From assembly GCA_020720785.1 (NCBI GenBank), contig DYOA01000021.1, forward strand, positions 1 to 41,583: a stretch of 41,583 nucleotides of DNA, read 5' to 3'. Made by a program: the position numbers and the translations under genes. The stretch comes from Leptospira biflexa. GTDB taxonomy: Bacteria > Spirochaetota > Leptospiria > Turneriellales > DYLW01. Shown in pieces: positions 26,202 to 33,629 of the stretch. Each line of letters begins with the position of its first letter. Within the stretch, counting starts at the first letter, position 1. The notes under the pieces were generated by a model, which did no database searches, was not told the DNA's origin, and worked only from the letters and a program-made list of their open reading frames with translations.

Positions 26202-26967
26202 TAAAGAGATTTCCCAAGGTTGTCTTTATATTGTTTCCCTTCCCATCGGGAATACGGGAGATATAACCCAACGTGCCAGGGATATTCTGGGAAGCGTGGA
26301 TATTATTCTTGCGGAGGATACCCGTAAGGCCCGTGACTGGTTTTCCCGTGCCGGGATATCGTTTTCCGGATCCATTCAGTCCAGTCATTCTCATAATGAG
26401 GAAAATACTTCCATTCGATTTTCTGCTCTGGCAAAAACGGAAAACTCCCGGATTGCTATTGTGACTGACGCTGGTACCCCCGGGATTTCTGATCCCGGTA
26501 ATAAAGTAGTCCGGAAATTCTATGAAGAAAAGATTCCCGTAATTCCCATTCCCGGGGTCTCTGCTCTGGGAACCATTCTTTCCATGTCTCCTTTTCCGGC
26601 AGCCCCCAGCGTGTTTCTGGGATTTCTGTCGCCAAAAAGTGCCCGCAGAAAAAATCAGCTCCAGGATTACGAAGATTTTTCCGGTTCCCTGGTAATCTAT
26701 GAATCCCGCCATCGGGTTCTATCCTTGTTGACGGATGTTCTGGCACTCTGGGGGGATATGGACGTGTTCATTGGCAGAGATATGACCAAGACCCATGAAG
26801 AGTATTTCTCCGGTAGAATATCCGCTGCCATGGCCCTTTTTGCCCAGCCCAGAGGGGAGTTTACCCTGGTACTCTATAAACCCCGGAGGAGGGGTAAAAT
26901 AGAAAAAAAAGTTTATTGTAATGCTAATTCCTCCGATAATAATGGTAACCAGACAAAGAGAGGTTAA
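26191..26967 (+). CDS. rsmI: 16S rRNA (cytidine(1402)-2'-O)-methyltransferase RsmI
   Basis: This 258-residue SAM-dependent tetrapyrrole-methylase-fold enzyme methylates the ribose of C1402 in 16S rRNA. It shows LYIVSLPIGNTGDITQRA, ILAEDTRKARDW, VTDAGTPGISDPG and VIPIPGVSAL in order. These are the family's successive motifs. The last 20 residues are a basic, Asn-rich tail. It overlaps the upstream lipoprotein gene by 11 bp and ends 2 bp before flgM, so all three are likely on one transcript. Confidence 0.95.
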   Translation: MENNKEISQGCLYIVSLPIGNTGDITQRARDILGSVDIILAEDTRKARDWFSRAGISFSGSIQSSHSHNEENTSIRFSALAKTENSRIAIVTDAGTPGISDPGNKVVRKFYEEKIPVIPIPGVSALGTILSMSPFPAAPSVFLGFLSPKSARRKNQLQDYEDFSGSLVIYESRHRVLSLLTDVLALWGDMDVFIGRDMTKTHEEYFSGRISAAMALFAQPRGEFTLVLYKPRRRGKIEKKVYCNANSSDNNGNQTKRG

Positions 26968-26969
26968 TT

Positions 26970-27269
26970 ATGGATATCAGTAAAGTAAGTAATGTAGGGA
27001 ATGTAGCCATACCCGAAAATATTAAAAAAAGTGCCCCCAAAGCCAATATCCAGTCCGCAGTACAGGATACAGTCACGATATCCAGGGAAGCTGTTAAAGC
27101 ACAGGAAATTTCCCAGGCCAATAACATTGTTTCCAAAACAAGTGATGTTCGTGCTGATAAAGTGAAAGAAGTGAAGGAAAAAATGGCCCAGGGTAAGTAT
27201 GATAACCTGGACGCGGAACTCCTGAATATTGTTGCGGATAAAATTGTGGACAGCTTGATTGGCCGATGA
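26970..27269 (+). CDS. flgM: Anti-sigma-28 factor FlgM
   Basis: This 99-residue protein has a disordered N-terminal half. The conserved C-terminal helices (VRADKVKEVKEKMAQGKYD … IVADKIVDSLIGR) match the FlgM sigma-binding region. FlgM holds the flagellar sigma factor inactive until it is exported through the completed hook-basal body. A likely target, a FliA/WhiG-type sigma factor, is encoded 4.7 kb downstream at 31972. A ribosome site AGAGAGGTTA precedes ATG 26970. Small size leaves some doubt, but motif and length agree. Confidence 0.88.
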   Translation: MDISKVSNVGNVAIPENIKKSAPKANIQSAVQDTVTISREAVKAQEISQANNIVSKTSDVRADKVKEVKEKMAQGKYDNLDAELLNIVADKIVDSLIGR

Positions 27270-27288
27270 AAATAAACAAGGATGAAGG

Positions 27289-28446
27289 GTGGAAAGAAGC
27301 GTACAATTTACCCTTCCATCCCGGGTTTATTTTGAAAAAGATTACAGTTATAAAATGGGTAACAAAATTGCCCAGTATGGAAGAAGACCTCTCTTAATCA
27401 ATGTAAAGTCAGAAAACAAAAATCCGGAAGAGCTGTCCATTGTCAAAAACGGCCTCAGCAAACATACGGAGGGGGCCATTCTTTATGACGATATTGATTC
27501 CACGCCCACCGTGGACCAGTTGGACAGTGCCATCTATTTTGCCAAAAAATCCCATATAGATTCTGTGGTTGCGTTTGGAGGTATTAAAACCTTTTATACC
27601 GCAAAAGCGGTTGCGTTGCTGGCCAACAATTCCCTGTTCACAACCGATCTCCTGAACGGAAGAGGAGTTCCCAAAATGGAGGCACTCCCCCTCATAACAA
27701 TTCCGGTGGAACCCACTATGGGAGAAGAGCTAACCCATGGGTTTGTGATTCATGACTCAAAAAATGATCAGAAAATGTATTATGAAGATGACTCTCTCTT
27801 TCCGCGTGCCGTTTTTTATGATTCAAAAATATCCCAGCATCTGAATTCGGATGACGCAGCGAAAATTGGTGGGGCCATGCTGGTTTATGCAATAGAAAGC
27901 ATTTTGGCACCCCAGTCCAATCCTTTTACCAGTACCCTGATTTTGAGGGCCATAGACTCCATCAAAAAGAATCTGCCCTATTTTTATCAGGATCCGAGTA
28001 ATGATAAAACCCTGGAAAATATACTATGGTCGTCATCCATGATTGGTGCGTCCATAATCTCCAGTCCGGTGGGGGTCACCTGGGCCATTGCCATGGCGTT
28101 ATCCTCCCATTCAGAAATATCATTCCATCATGGTCTCACCCTGATGCTGCCGCATGTCATGGAGTACTATCTGACAACGGCCACGGTTGCCTTCATTAAT
28201 GTGGCCAAAAGTCTGGGGGAGGATGTGAAGGATATTTCTGTCATAGAGGCTGCCATTAAAGCGGTGGAGGGGGTACGCCGGACTTTTCTGGAAGTGAATC
28301 TTCCCACCCGGCTTTCAGAGTATAATATTGAAAAAAAAGAACTTTCCAACATCGCCAGGGATGCCGTGGGTTATCCGCACATAGAAAACACAAACCGTAA
28401 ACTGGTCAAAAACGAAGTGGAATCTATCCTTTTAGCCTGCTACTGA
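27289..28446 (+). CDS. Degenerate iron-alcohol-dehydrogenase-fold protein, probable pseudoenzyme
   Basis: This is a 385-residue protein starting with GTG 27289 after AAGGATGAAGG. The overall pattern is that of the group III (iron-type) alcohol dehydrogenase/DHQ synthase-like fold. Examples are FTLPSRVYFE, SVVAFGGIKTFYTAKAVALLA, PLITIPVEP and HHGLTLMLPHVMEYY. Key residues are altered. The nucleotide motif GGGSxxD reads GGIKTFY at 97-103. PTTxGTGSE reads PVEPTMGEE. In the metal site, the Asp and His of DALxHAxE are Ala196 and Tyr200, the next His is Trp265, and only the His in HHG remains. It therefore probably cannot bind the metal or act as a normal dehydrogenase. It lies 19 bp after flgM. 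Role unknown, perhaps binding or structural. Confidence 0.8.
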   Translation: MERSVQFTLPSRVYFEKDYSYKMGNKIAQYGRRPLLINVKSENKNPEELSIVKNGLSKHTEGAILYDDIDSTPTVDQLDSAIYFAKKSHIDSVVAFGGIKTFYTAKAVALLANNSLFTTDLLNGRGVPKMEALPLITIPVEPTMGEELTHGFVIHDSKNDQKMYYEDDSLFPRAVFYDSKISQHLNSDDAAKIGGAMLVYAIESILAPQSNPFTSTLILRAIDSIKKNLPYFYQDPSNDKTLENILWSSSMIGASIISSPVGVTWAIAMALSSHSEISFHHGLTLMLPHVMEYYLTTATVAFINVAKSLGEDVKDISVIEAAIKAVEGVRRTFLEVNLPTRLSEYNIEKKELSNIARDAVGYPHIENTNRKLVKNEVESILLACY

Positions 28447-28462
28447 TTCCGGTAGTCTGTCC

Positions 28463-28885
28463 TCAAAGAGAGGACGATCCTTCATAGGGCTTTCCCAGAG
28501 AAGAGGAGCTGGAATCAGAACTGTCCGCTATCAGATTGTCTTTATCCGATGGGTGCACGCGGTTATAGCGGGTCATGCTCACTTCTTCAATGAGAACTAT
28601 CCCATTGGGGATCATGGTGTCCAAAAGTTTTAGAATCTGCTCCACTTTCTTTTCTGTTTCCACTACTTCCAGAAGAATTCCCTTATTCCGGAACAGGGGA
28701 AATTCCACATTGCCATGTACCACAAAATTTCCTCCGTAACTGGCTAACGTATAAAAAACAGAGCATCCGGAAACTTCGTTTTTTATAAATTCTTCCAGTA
28801 AAGCCTCGTAAAGGGCCTTCCCATTATACTTGTCCTTACGGTTAATGTATATGGATATTTTTTTCCTGCTATCCTGAAACTTCAT
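28463..28885 (-). CDS. DUF190 family protein with Ser-rich tail
   Basis: This is a protein of about 140 residues. It begins KKISIYINRKDKYNGKALYE, continues with GCSVFYTLASYGG and has a strand-helix-strand pattern (GILLEVVETEKKVEQILKLL … GIVLIEEVSMTRY). That is the DUF190 (PF02641) PII/ACT-like fold. Such folds often bind small ligands and regulate a partner. The last 20 residues are unusually rich in Ser (DSSDSSSSSLG), a tail I do not know from the family. ATG 28885 is chosen over TTG 28918. The gene is divergent from the REC-GHKL gene and convergent with the Fe-ADH-like gene. Confidence 0.72.
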   Translation of the reverse strand: MKFQDSRKKISIYINRKDKYNGKALYEALLEEFIKNEVSGCSVFYTLASYGGNFVVHGNVEFPLFRNKGILLEVVETEKKVEQILKLLDTMIPNGIVLIEEVSMTRYNRVHPSDKDNLIADSSDSSSSSLGKPYEGSSSL

Positions 28886-28918
28886 AATCCCATCATAGGT
28901 CTTTGATATCAATGTCAA
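28886..28918 (-). promoter_or_regulatory. Promoter of the DUF190 gene, apparently leaderless
   Basis: On the minus strand TTGACA (28918-28913) and TATGAT (28897-28892) are 15 bp apart. Only six bases (GGGATT) separate the -10 from ATG 28885. Transcription would start at or next to the ATG. The spacer is a little short for sigma-70, but both hexamers are strong matches. Confidence 0.5.
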
Positions 28919-28964
28919 CGATAAAATGCCCTTTCCGGAAAAATAATGGCTTTACCGTCAAATT

Positions 28965-30002
28965 ATGTCTCAAAGAAAAAAACCTTCCCTCCGATACTCT
29001 AAAAGGATAAATACTGTGGATTCCAGAATATTAATAGCGGATAAAGACCCATTATTCCGAGGTGTGACAGAAAGAATTGTCCACAGGTCCGGAAGGTCAT
29101 TAGTAACCGCGGGCACCCTTACCGATGTGGATTCCATGCTGTCACACAATAAAATCAGCCTGGCCATTCTGGATGAAAATCTATTGCCCAACTTAAAAGA
29201 ATTTTCCCGTTTAAAAAAGCGTTTTCCAATTCCCATGCTACTGACCACGGACAATAATATTGATGACTTTTTTGAGAAAATCGAGGAAGAAAACATTAAG
29301 ATTGTTTTTTCCAAACCCATAAAGGCAGACGAATTCCGGACGGTACTGGAAAAGCTGGAAAGCCCCTCCTGTGTGACCTGGTTTGGGATTGGGAATTATC
29401 TGAAAAATTCCGGGAATTGCCAGACATACTATGTCCGGAGATCCGATGAAATAGCAAAAACAATAGCGAAATTAACCAATCGGCTGGAAGAACTAGGATT
29501 TCACACGGATATGGTATTTTTCCTGCAGACCATCTGGTCAGAAATCATCACCAACGGTGTGTATCATTCCGGCGGTTTCACCAGAGAAAAGGAGGATGGA
29601 CGTCATATTATTCTTCCGGATAACAGGAAAATAGTAGTACAGTGTGCCGCAAATGACACCAAATTCGGGATTTCTGTTTCTGACGGAGAAGGAAAACTGA
29701 CCGGGGAAAAAATCCTGAAAGCCCTCCATGGTGCCATCCGTCAGGAAAGAGATGTGATCCGGAATCCGGATATGAAGCTTTCCCCCAACGGGCGGGGATT
29801 GGATATGATCCGGCGGATGTCTGCCGAATACTATTTTGTGATAGCCCCGGGAATAAACACGGAGATAATAACCATCTATGATAAAAATTACGAAAAAGAT
29901 GATGCCTATTCTAATCTTAAAATTTTTGAGCTGCCAGAGTCCGCCTGTCGTGACTACCAAACCTCCGGTGACCGCTCCGCCTCCGGTGGCCTCCAGCACT
30001 AA
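28965..30002 (+). CDS. Response-regulator receiver fused to a GHKL (RsbW-like) ATPase domain
   Basis: This is a 345-residue protein. Residues about 20-130 are a receiver domain with acidic Asp26/Asp28 (ILIADKDP), phospho-acceptor Asp70 (AILDENLL) and Lys117 (FSKPIK). Residues about 150-305 are a GHKL ATPase: helix with an N box-like SEIITNGVYHSGG, then VSDGEG and NGRGLDMIRRMSAEYYF. There is no HisKA dimerisation helix or His box. It therefore resembles serine-kinase/anti-sigma RsbW-type domains more than a histidine kinase. It likely receives phosphate from a histidine kinase and switches a partner protein. The last 40 residues are non-conserved in look and overlap the next gene out of frame. 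A sigma-factor target is plausible but not shown. Confidence 0.85.
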   Translation: MSQRKKPSLRYSKRINTVDSRILIADKDPLFRGVTERIVHRSGRSLVTAGTLTDVDSMLSHNKISLAILDENLLPNLKEFSRLKKRFPIPMLLTTDNNIDDFFEKIEEENIKIVFSKPIKADEFRTVLEKLESPSCVTWFGIGNYLKNSGNCQTYYVRRSDEIAKTIAKLTNRLEELGFHTDMVFFLQTIWSEIITNGVYHSGGFTREKEDGRHIILPDNRKIVVQCAANDTKFGISVSDGEGKLTGEKILKALHGAIRQERDVIRNPDMKLSPNGRGLDMIRRMSAEYYFVIAPGINTEIITIYDKNYEKDDAYSNLKIFELPESACRDYQTSGDRSASGGLQH

Positions 30003-30297
30003 AAACTGTTCCGCACGGTATATTGAGATTACCTTTACGGGAATGGATGGGGATTCCATCCTGCCTGACATCGAAAAAAATATAAGAGGGACATATCCCC
30101 GCCAGTTCATCTTTTCCCCACCACAGGACCCATCCTGCGATTCCGGATCCATTCCCATACTCGTGGAGAAACACGCAGGGCGTTTCCGTGTTGTCCGTAC
30201 GGATGGCAAGAATGTCAATTACCGGTATGCACTGAATGAAACAGAAATTCCCATGGTGGTATCCTCCGTCCTGGAAGATTCAGAAATCTGGGAGTAA
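29878..30297 (+). CDS. Small putative lipoprotein overlapping the REC-GHKL gene
   Basis: This is a 139-residue protein not recognised as any family. Starting at ATG 29878, it has a good lipoprotein signal: basic MIKITKK, hydrophobic MMPILILKFLS, then Cys19. A Pro/Val/Thr-rich linker follows (SPPVVTTKPPVTAPPPVA) and then a domain of about 95 residues with three cysteines. The first 125 bp lie inside the end of the REC-GHKL gene in another frame. ATG 29899 or 29902 would shorten the overlap but remove the basic n-region, so 29878 is favoured. It may be an envelope partner of the regulator. Confidence 0.65.
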   Translation: MIKITKKMMPILILKFLSCQSPPVVTTKPPVTAPPPVASSTKNCSARYIEITFTGMDGDSILPDIEKNIRGTYPRQFIFSPPQDPSCDSGSIPILVEKHAGRFRVVRTDGKNVNYRYALNETEIPMVVSSVLEDSEIWE

Positions 30298-30305
30298 CTA
30301 CTCTC

Positions 30306-30890
30306 TCAGAAATTAATTCGCTTGTTAATGGAGATTCCCATATCCTCCCGTCCGATGTGCGGAGTCAGGGAAATATCCCCATTCTCGCATGAACTGCCAT
30401 AGGAAAACCGGTACATGGGCTGGTTCTTCCGGTTTTTCAGTTCCCATAAGGATTGGGAATGGTAATAGGAAATAATATGCAGGGATGTCTGGGCCAGGAT
30501 AGAATAGATAAAAAAGAGAAAAAAATAATCGGATTTATTACGGTAATCCTGTACAGAATAAAAAGATCCGGATTTCCGGGGATGCTCAAAATACAGAATT
30601 CCCGGCTGTCCTGACTGTGCGGCATAGGATGCACCGGCAACGGAGTCATAGAAACGGTACTGGTTGTACGTATAGGCAATCATATACCATAACCCCACCT
30701 TGGAAATACTGTAAAACCCGCTCCAGGCGTATTCTTTTTGCATCCACATTCCATATCCCGGAACAAGGAAATCCGGCCATAGTTCATGTCCAGCTTCTGT
30801 TTCCGGAGCGTAAAATTCTGTCTGGATTTTTTGCGGCCATGCCGTTCCTGTCATGAAAAGCAGAGCCAGAAGGAAAGCAGTGAAGCGCAT
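30306..30890 (-). CDS. Exported/membrane protein of unknown function
   Basis: This is a protein of about 194 residues with a signal peptide (MRFTAFLLALLFMTGTAWPQ). A motif reminiscent of spirochaetal and bacteroidal DUF5683-like envelope proteins follows (WPDFLVPGYGMWMQKEYAWSGF). Two hydrophobic stretches are at about residues 65-80 and 123-140. I cannot assign a function. ATG 30890 is preferred because it begins the signal peptide directly; in-frame ATG 30941 and TTG 30962 lie upstream. It is divergent from coaD and ends 8 bp from the convergent lipoprotein gene. Confidence 0.65.
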   Translation of the reverse strand: MRFTAFLLALLFMTGTAWPQKIQTEFYAPETEAGHELWPDFLVPGYGMWMQKEYAWSGFYSISKVGLWYMIAYTYNQYRFYDSVAGASYAAQSGQPGILYFEHPRKSGSFYSVQDYRNKSDYFFLFFIYSILAQTSLHIISYYHSQSLWELKNRKNQPMYRFSYGSSCENGDISLTPHIGREDMGISINKRINF

Positions 30891-30975
30891 ATACCCATAG
30901 GCCAATGGAAAATCCAGCGTCAAGGCTAATACGGTTTTCATCTTTACGTCCCCGGATTGCAATTGTTTTTGCCCT

Positions 30976-31455
30976 ATGATTAGGGCTGTTTATCCGGGTT
31001 CCTTTGATCCATTTACTAATGGTCATCTGGACATTGTGGAAAGGTCACTTCTGGTGGTGGACCATCTGACCATCGCTGTTCTGAAAAATACAAGCAAAAA
31101 AAATCTGCTGGAACCGGAAAAAAGGGTGGAATTAATCCGGGAAGTTTTTAAAGGACGGGAGGATATCAGTGTGGAGACATTTTCTGGTCTTTTGGTGGAT
31201 TATCTCAAGATGAAAAATACCACCTGTGTGATCCGGGGGCTCCGGGCTGTTTCTGACTTTGATTACGAGCATGCGGTATTTCTTATGAATAACCGCCTTC
31301 TTCATGAATTTGAAACCATTTTTTTAATGGCCAGATCAGAAAACTCTTTCATCTCCTCATCCATTGTCAAAGAAGTGGCTTCTCTGGGCGGTAATATATC
31401 CGACCAGGTGCCGGAAGTGGTCTACCGCCAATTGCGGGAAATTTATAATAAATAA
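30976..31455 (+). CDS. coaD: Phosphopantetheine adenylyltransferase
   Basis: This 159-residue protein has the usual CoaD length. It catalyses the fourth step of coenzyme A synthesis (4'-phosphopantetheine + ATP to dephospho-CoA + PPi). The nucleotidyltransferase motif AVYPGSFDPFTNGHLDIVER contains the T/HxGH element (TNGH, His17). CVIRGLRAVSDFDYE and FISSSIVKEVASLGGNIS are also characteristic. No Shine-Dalgarno is visible before ATG 30976. It ends 2 bp from the convergent small membrane-protein gene. Confidence 0.97.
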   Translation: MIRAVYPGSFDPFTNGHLDIVERSLLVVDHLTIAVLKNTSKKNLLEPEKRVELIREVFKGREDISVETFSGLLVDYLKMKNTTCVIRGLRAVSDFDYEHAVFLMNNRLLHEFETIFLMARSENSFISSSIVKEVASLGGNISDQVPEVVYRQLREIYNK

Positions 31456-31457
31456 TA

Positions 31458-31802
31458 TTACGATGTTTTCTTCGTCAGGAAATTGTAAAAAAACACAAAA
31501 GAAGCACCCATAATGATCCCATCCACTCCGGCATAAGCAAAGTCAATGATAATTCCCGCCAGATGCTCCCACAACCCCAGAGCGGGATCAGAAGCGGTAA
31601 ATGGAGTGGGGTGCAGGTCATGATAAATCATCCAGAAATTTTCAGCAAACCCCGTGAATCGGCTCCAGACGGACACAATGAGAGAAAAAATGGCAAACAG
31701 AATTCCCAGTCCCAGAGATGCAGCCCGTAAATCCAAAGGGACATATCCGGCATCCTGTTTTTTCAATACATCGTCGTTATTATTGTCAGGTTGGTTTTCC
31801 AT
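31458..31802 (-). CDS. Small two-helix membrane protein
   Basis: This 114-residue protein has a soluble Asn/Asp-rich N-terminus, a first hydrophobic helix (about residues 28-47), a loop of about 40 residues and a second helix (about 82-108, DFAYAGVDGIIMGASFVFFY). The Gly/Asp-containing second helix ending in YNFL resembles small holin-like or conserved envelope proteins, but this likeness is weak. It is convergent with coaD and divergent from the flagellar sigma gene. Function unknown. Confidence 0.6.
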   Translation of the reverse strand: MENQPDNNNDDVLKKQDAGYVPLDLRAASLGLGILFAIFSLIVSVWSRFTGFAENFWMIYHDLHPTPFTASDPALGLWEHLAGIIIDFAYAGVDGIIMGASFVFFYNFLTKKTS

Positions 31803-31971
31803 GGGTTATACTATGCGGTGGATTGCCAATGGCAACATTTTTTCCATATTTTCTTTGGGCGGCACCGTGGAGGAACCATAAATAAAAATCATGGATTGGG
31901 TTTTTAATGCTTGACGGGTTTTCTTTTCTTCCATCATTTGTGACATAAAAGCGGAAAATTGGGAAGAATGG

Positions 31972-32766
31972 ATGAACCAGAAACAAAGAGATGAATTTGA
32001 TAATACAGATGAAACTGTCCTCTGGAAAAAGTATAAAAAAGATCCGGATCTGATTATCCGGGAGTACTTTATTGAGAAATATGCACCATTGGTCAAATAT
32101 GTGGCTGGAAAAGTAGCCGTGGGTATGCCGCATAATGTGGAATATGAAGATCTGGTGAGTTATGGGACATTTGGACTTCTGGACGCCATAGAAAAATTTG
32201 ACCCCACAAAAGAAGTAAAATTCAAGACCTATGCCATGACCAGAGTCCGGGGAGCCATCTATGATGAACTCCGGACCATTGACTGGATTCCCAGATCCAT
32301 CCGCCAGAAAGCAAAAGAAGTAGAAAAAATTATTATTGATCTGGAAAATAAGATGGGACGTGCTGTGGAGGATGAGGAGATTGCAAAGGAACTGGATCTT
32401 TCCGTGGATGAGCTCCATTCCCTGTTTTCCAAAATTTCCGGAACCAGCCTGGTGTCTCTGAATGATGTATGGCATGGCAGCGATGAGTCAGAAGAATTAT
32501 CTTTTATTGAGACAATAGAATCCCCTGCGAATATGAATCCGGATGTCATGGTGGAAAGAGAAGAAATAAAAACCATGATTATTTCCGCCATCCAGAAGCT
32601 TCCGGACCGGGAAAAAAAGGTCATTGTGCTGTATTATTATGAAGACCTGACTCTGAAAGAAATTGGGGAGGTTCTGGAAGTTACGGAATCCCGGGTATCC
32701 CAGCTCCACACAAAAGCAATCATGCGGCTGCGCGGACGGCTTGCGCAGATGAAGAATCTTCTGTAA
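31972..32766 (+). CDS. RNA polymerase sigma factor, FliA/WhiG (sigma-28) type
   Basis: This is a 264-residue sigma factor of the flagellar/WhiG group. Region 2 is at about residues 25-105 ([51 protein letters not shown]) and continues into [15 protein letters not shown], a hallmark of FliA/WhiG. Region 3 follows, and region 4 (about 205-258) has a helix-turn-helix, [21 protein letters not shown]. There is no region 1.1. It should direct transcription of motility genes and is the expected target of the FlgM encoded at 26970. A possible -35 (TTGACG, 31911-31916) lies upstream without a clear -10. The rsmA start follows 2 bp after its stop. Confidence 0.94.
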   Translation: MNQKQRDEFDNTDETVLWKKYKKDPDLIIREYFIEKYAPLVKYVAGKVAVGMPHNVEYEDLVSYGTFGLLDAIEKFDPTKEVKFKTYAMTRVRGAIYDELRTIDWIPRSIRQKAKEVEKIIIDLENKMGRAVEDEEIAKELDLSVDELHSLFSKISGTSLVSLNDVWHGSDESEELSFIETIESPANMNPDVMVEREEIKTMIISAIQKLPDREKKVIVLYYYEDLTLKEIGEVLEVTESRVSQLHTKAIMRLRGRLAQMKNLL

Positions 32767-32768
32767 TT

Positions 32769-33629
32769 TTGCCTCATCCCTCTGTTATTCTGAAAAATCT
32801 GGGTGCGTCCGCCCGTAAATCCCTGGGACAGAATTTTCTGGTGGAAACGGGATTAACCAGCATCGCACTGGATAATTTTTTCACTGAAAAAGAATGGGCA
32901 GAAAAAGGTTTTCTGGAAATTGGCCCCGGTTTGGGAGCGGTAACCCGGCTACTTCTGCGAAAATCCCGCTCTGTCCATGCCTGTGAATATGATAAAATGT
33001 TTGCCCCTTTTCTGAAACAGGAATTTCCGGAAATCAGGGATCAAATTTTCCAGGCAGATTTTCTGGATATCTCTCCGGAATTCTGGCTGGAAAGGAAGAT
33101 TTCCCATGTGGTGGGGAATCTTCCTTTTTATATTACGTCTCCCATTATTATAAAAATTATCCGGGATATGCCTTTTGTGGAAAAAGCCTTTCTGGGCCTC
33201 CAGTGGGATTATGCTTCCAAGCTTCAGGAAGATAAGCTTTCCTCCATTTCCACATTCTTAAAAACCATGGGGGATGTGGCCATGGTTAAAAAAATTCCCC
33301 GTGGGCATTTTTTTCCCGTTCCCGGAGTGGACGCTGCCTGGATTGGCTGGGTGAGGAATCCCGGAATACCCCCGGATAAAGTGAACCATTATGAAATATT
33401 TCTGCGGGGGGTGTTCTGGGGAAAACGCAAAACCCTGGGCAATTCTCTGATCAATAATCCCCATTATCCGGAGCACCCGTTTTCCGCAGGATGGCCGGAA
33501 ATCGTGAAAAAGGAAAAGGGTATTTCCCCGGATTTTTTTCAGAAGAGGCCGGAGGATTTAACTCTGGAAGAGATGATCCTTTTATTTCAGAAGCTGGAGG
33601 ATTTTCCGGGCAATTCCGGATGCATCTAA
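32769..33629 (+). CDS. rsmA: 16S rRNA dimethyladenosine transferase RsmA (KsgA)
   Basis: This is a 286-residue SAM-dependent enzyme that dimethylates A1518/A1519 of 16S rRNA. SLGQNFLVETGL, FLEIGPGLGAVTRLLL and the catalytic VVGNLPFYITSPII are present in the right order. The only start that keeps the conserved N-terminus is TTG 32769, without a Shine-Dalgarno sequence. Translation probably relies on coupling with the sigma-factor gene, whose stop is 2 bp upstream. The last 48 bp overlap the convergent dxs gene. Confidence 0.93.
   Translation: MPHPSVILKNLGASARKSLGQNFLVETGLTSIALDNFFTEKEWAEKGFLEIGPGLGAVTRLLLRKSRSVHACEYDKMFAPFLKQEFPEIRDQIFQADFLDISPEFWLERKISHVVGNLPFYITSPIIIKIIRDMPFVEKAFLGLQWDYASKLQEDKLSSISTFLKTMGDVAMVKKIPRGHFFPVPGVDAAWIGWVRNPGIPPDKVNHYEIFLRGVFWGKRKTLGNSLINNPHYPEHPFSAGWPEIVKKEKGISPDFFQKRPEDLTLEEMILLFQKLEDFPGNSGCI

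Noticed and set aside
28459..28475. Terminator between the Fe-ADH-like and DUF190 genes
   Set aside because: The hairpin GTCCTC/GAGGAC is real, but no T-run follows on either strand.
28886..28918. TTG start for the DUF190 gene
   Set aside because: The first base of the frame falls within the -35 hexamer of a convincing promoter, and ATG 28885 begins at the conserved part.
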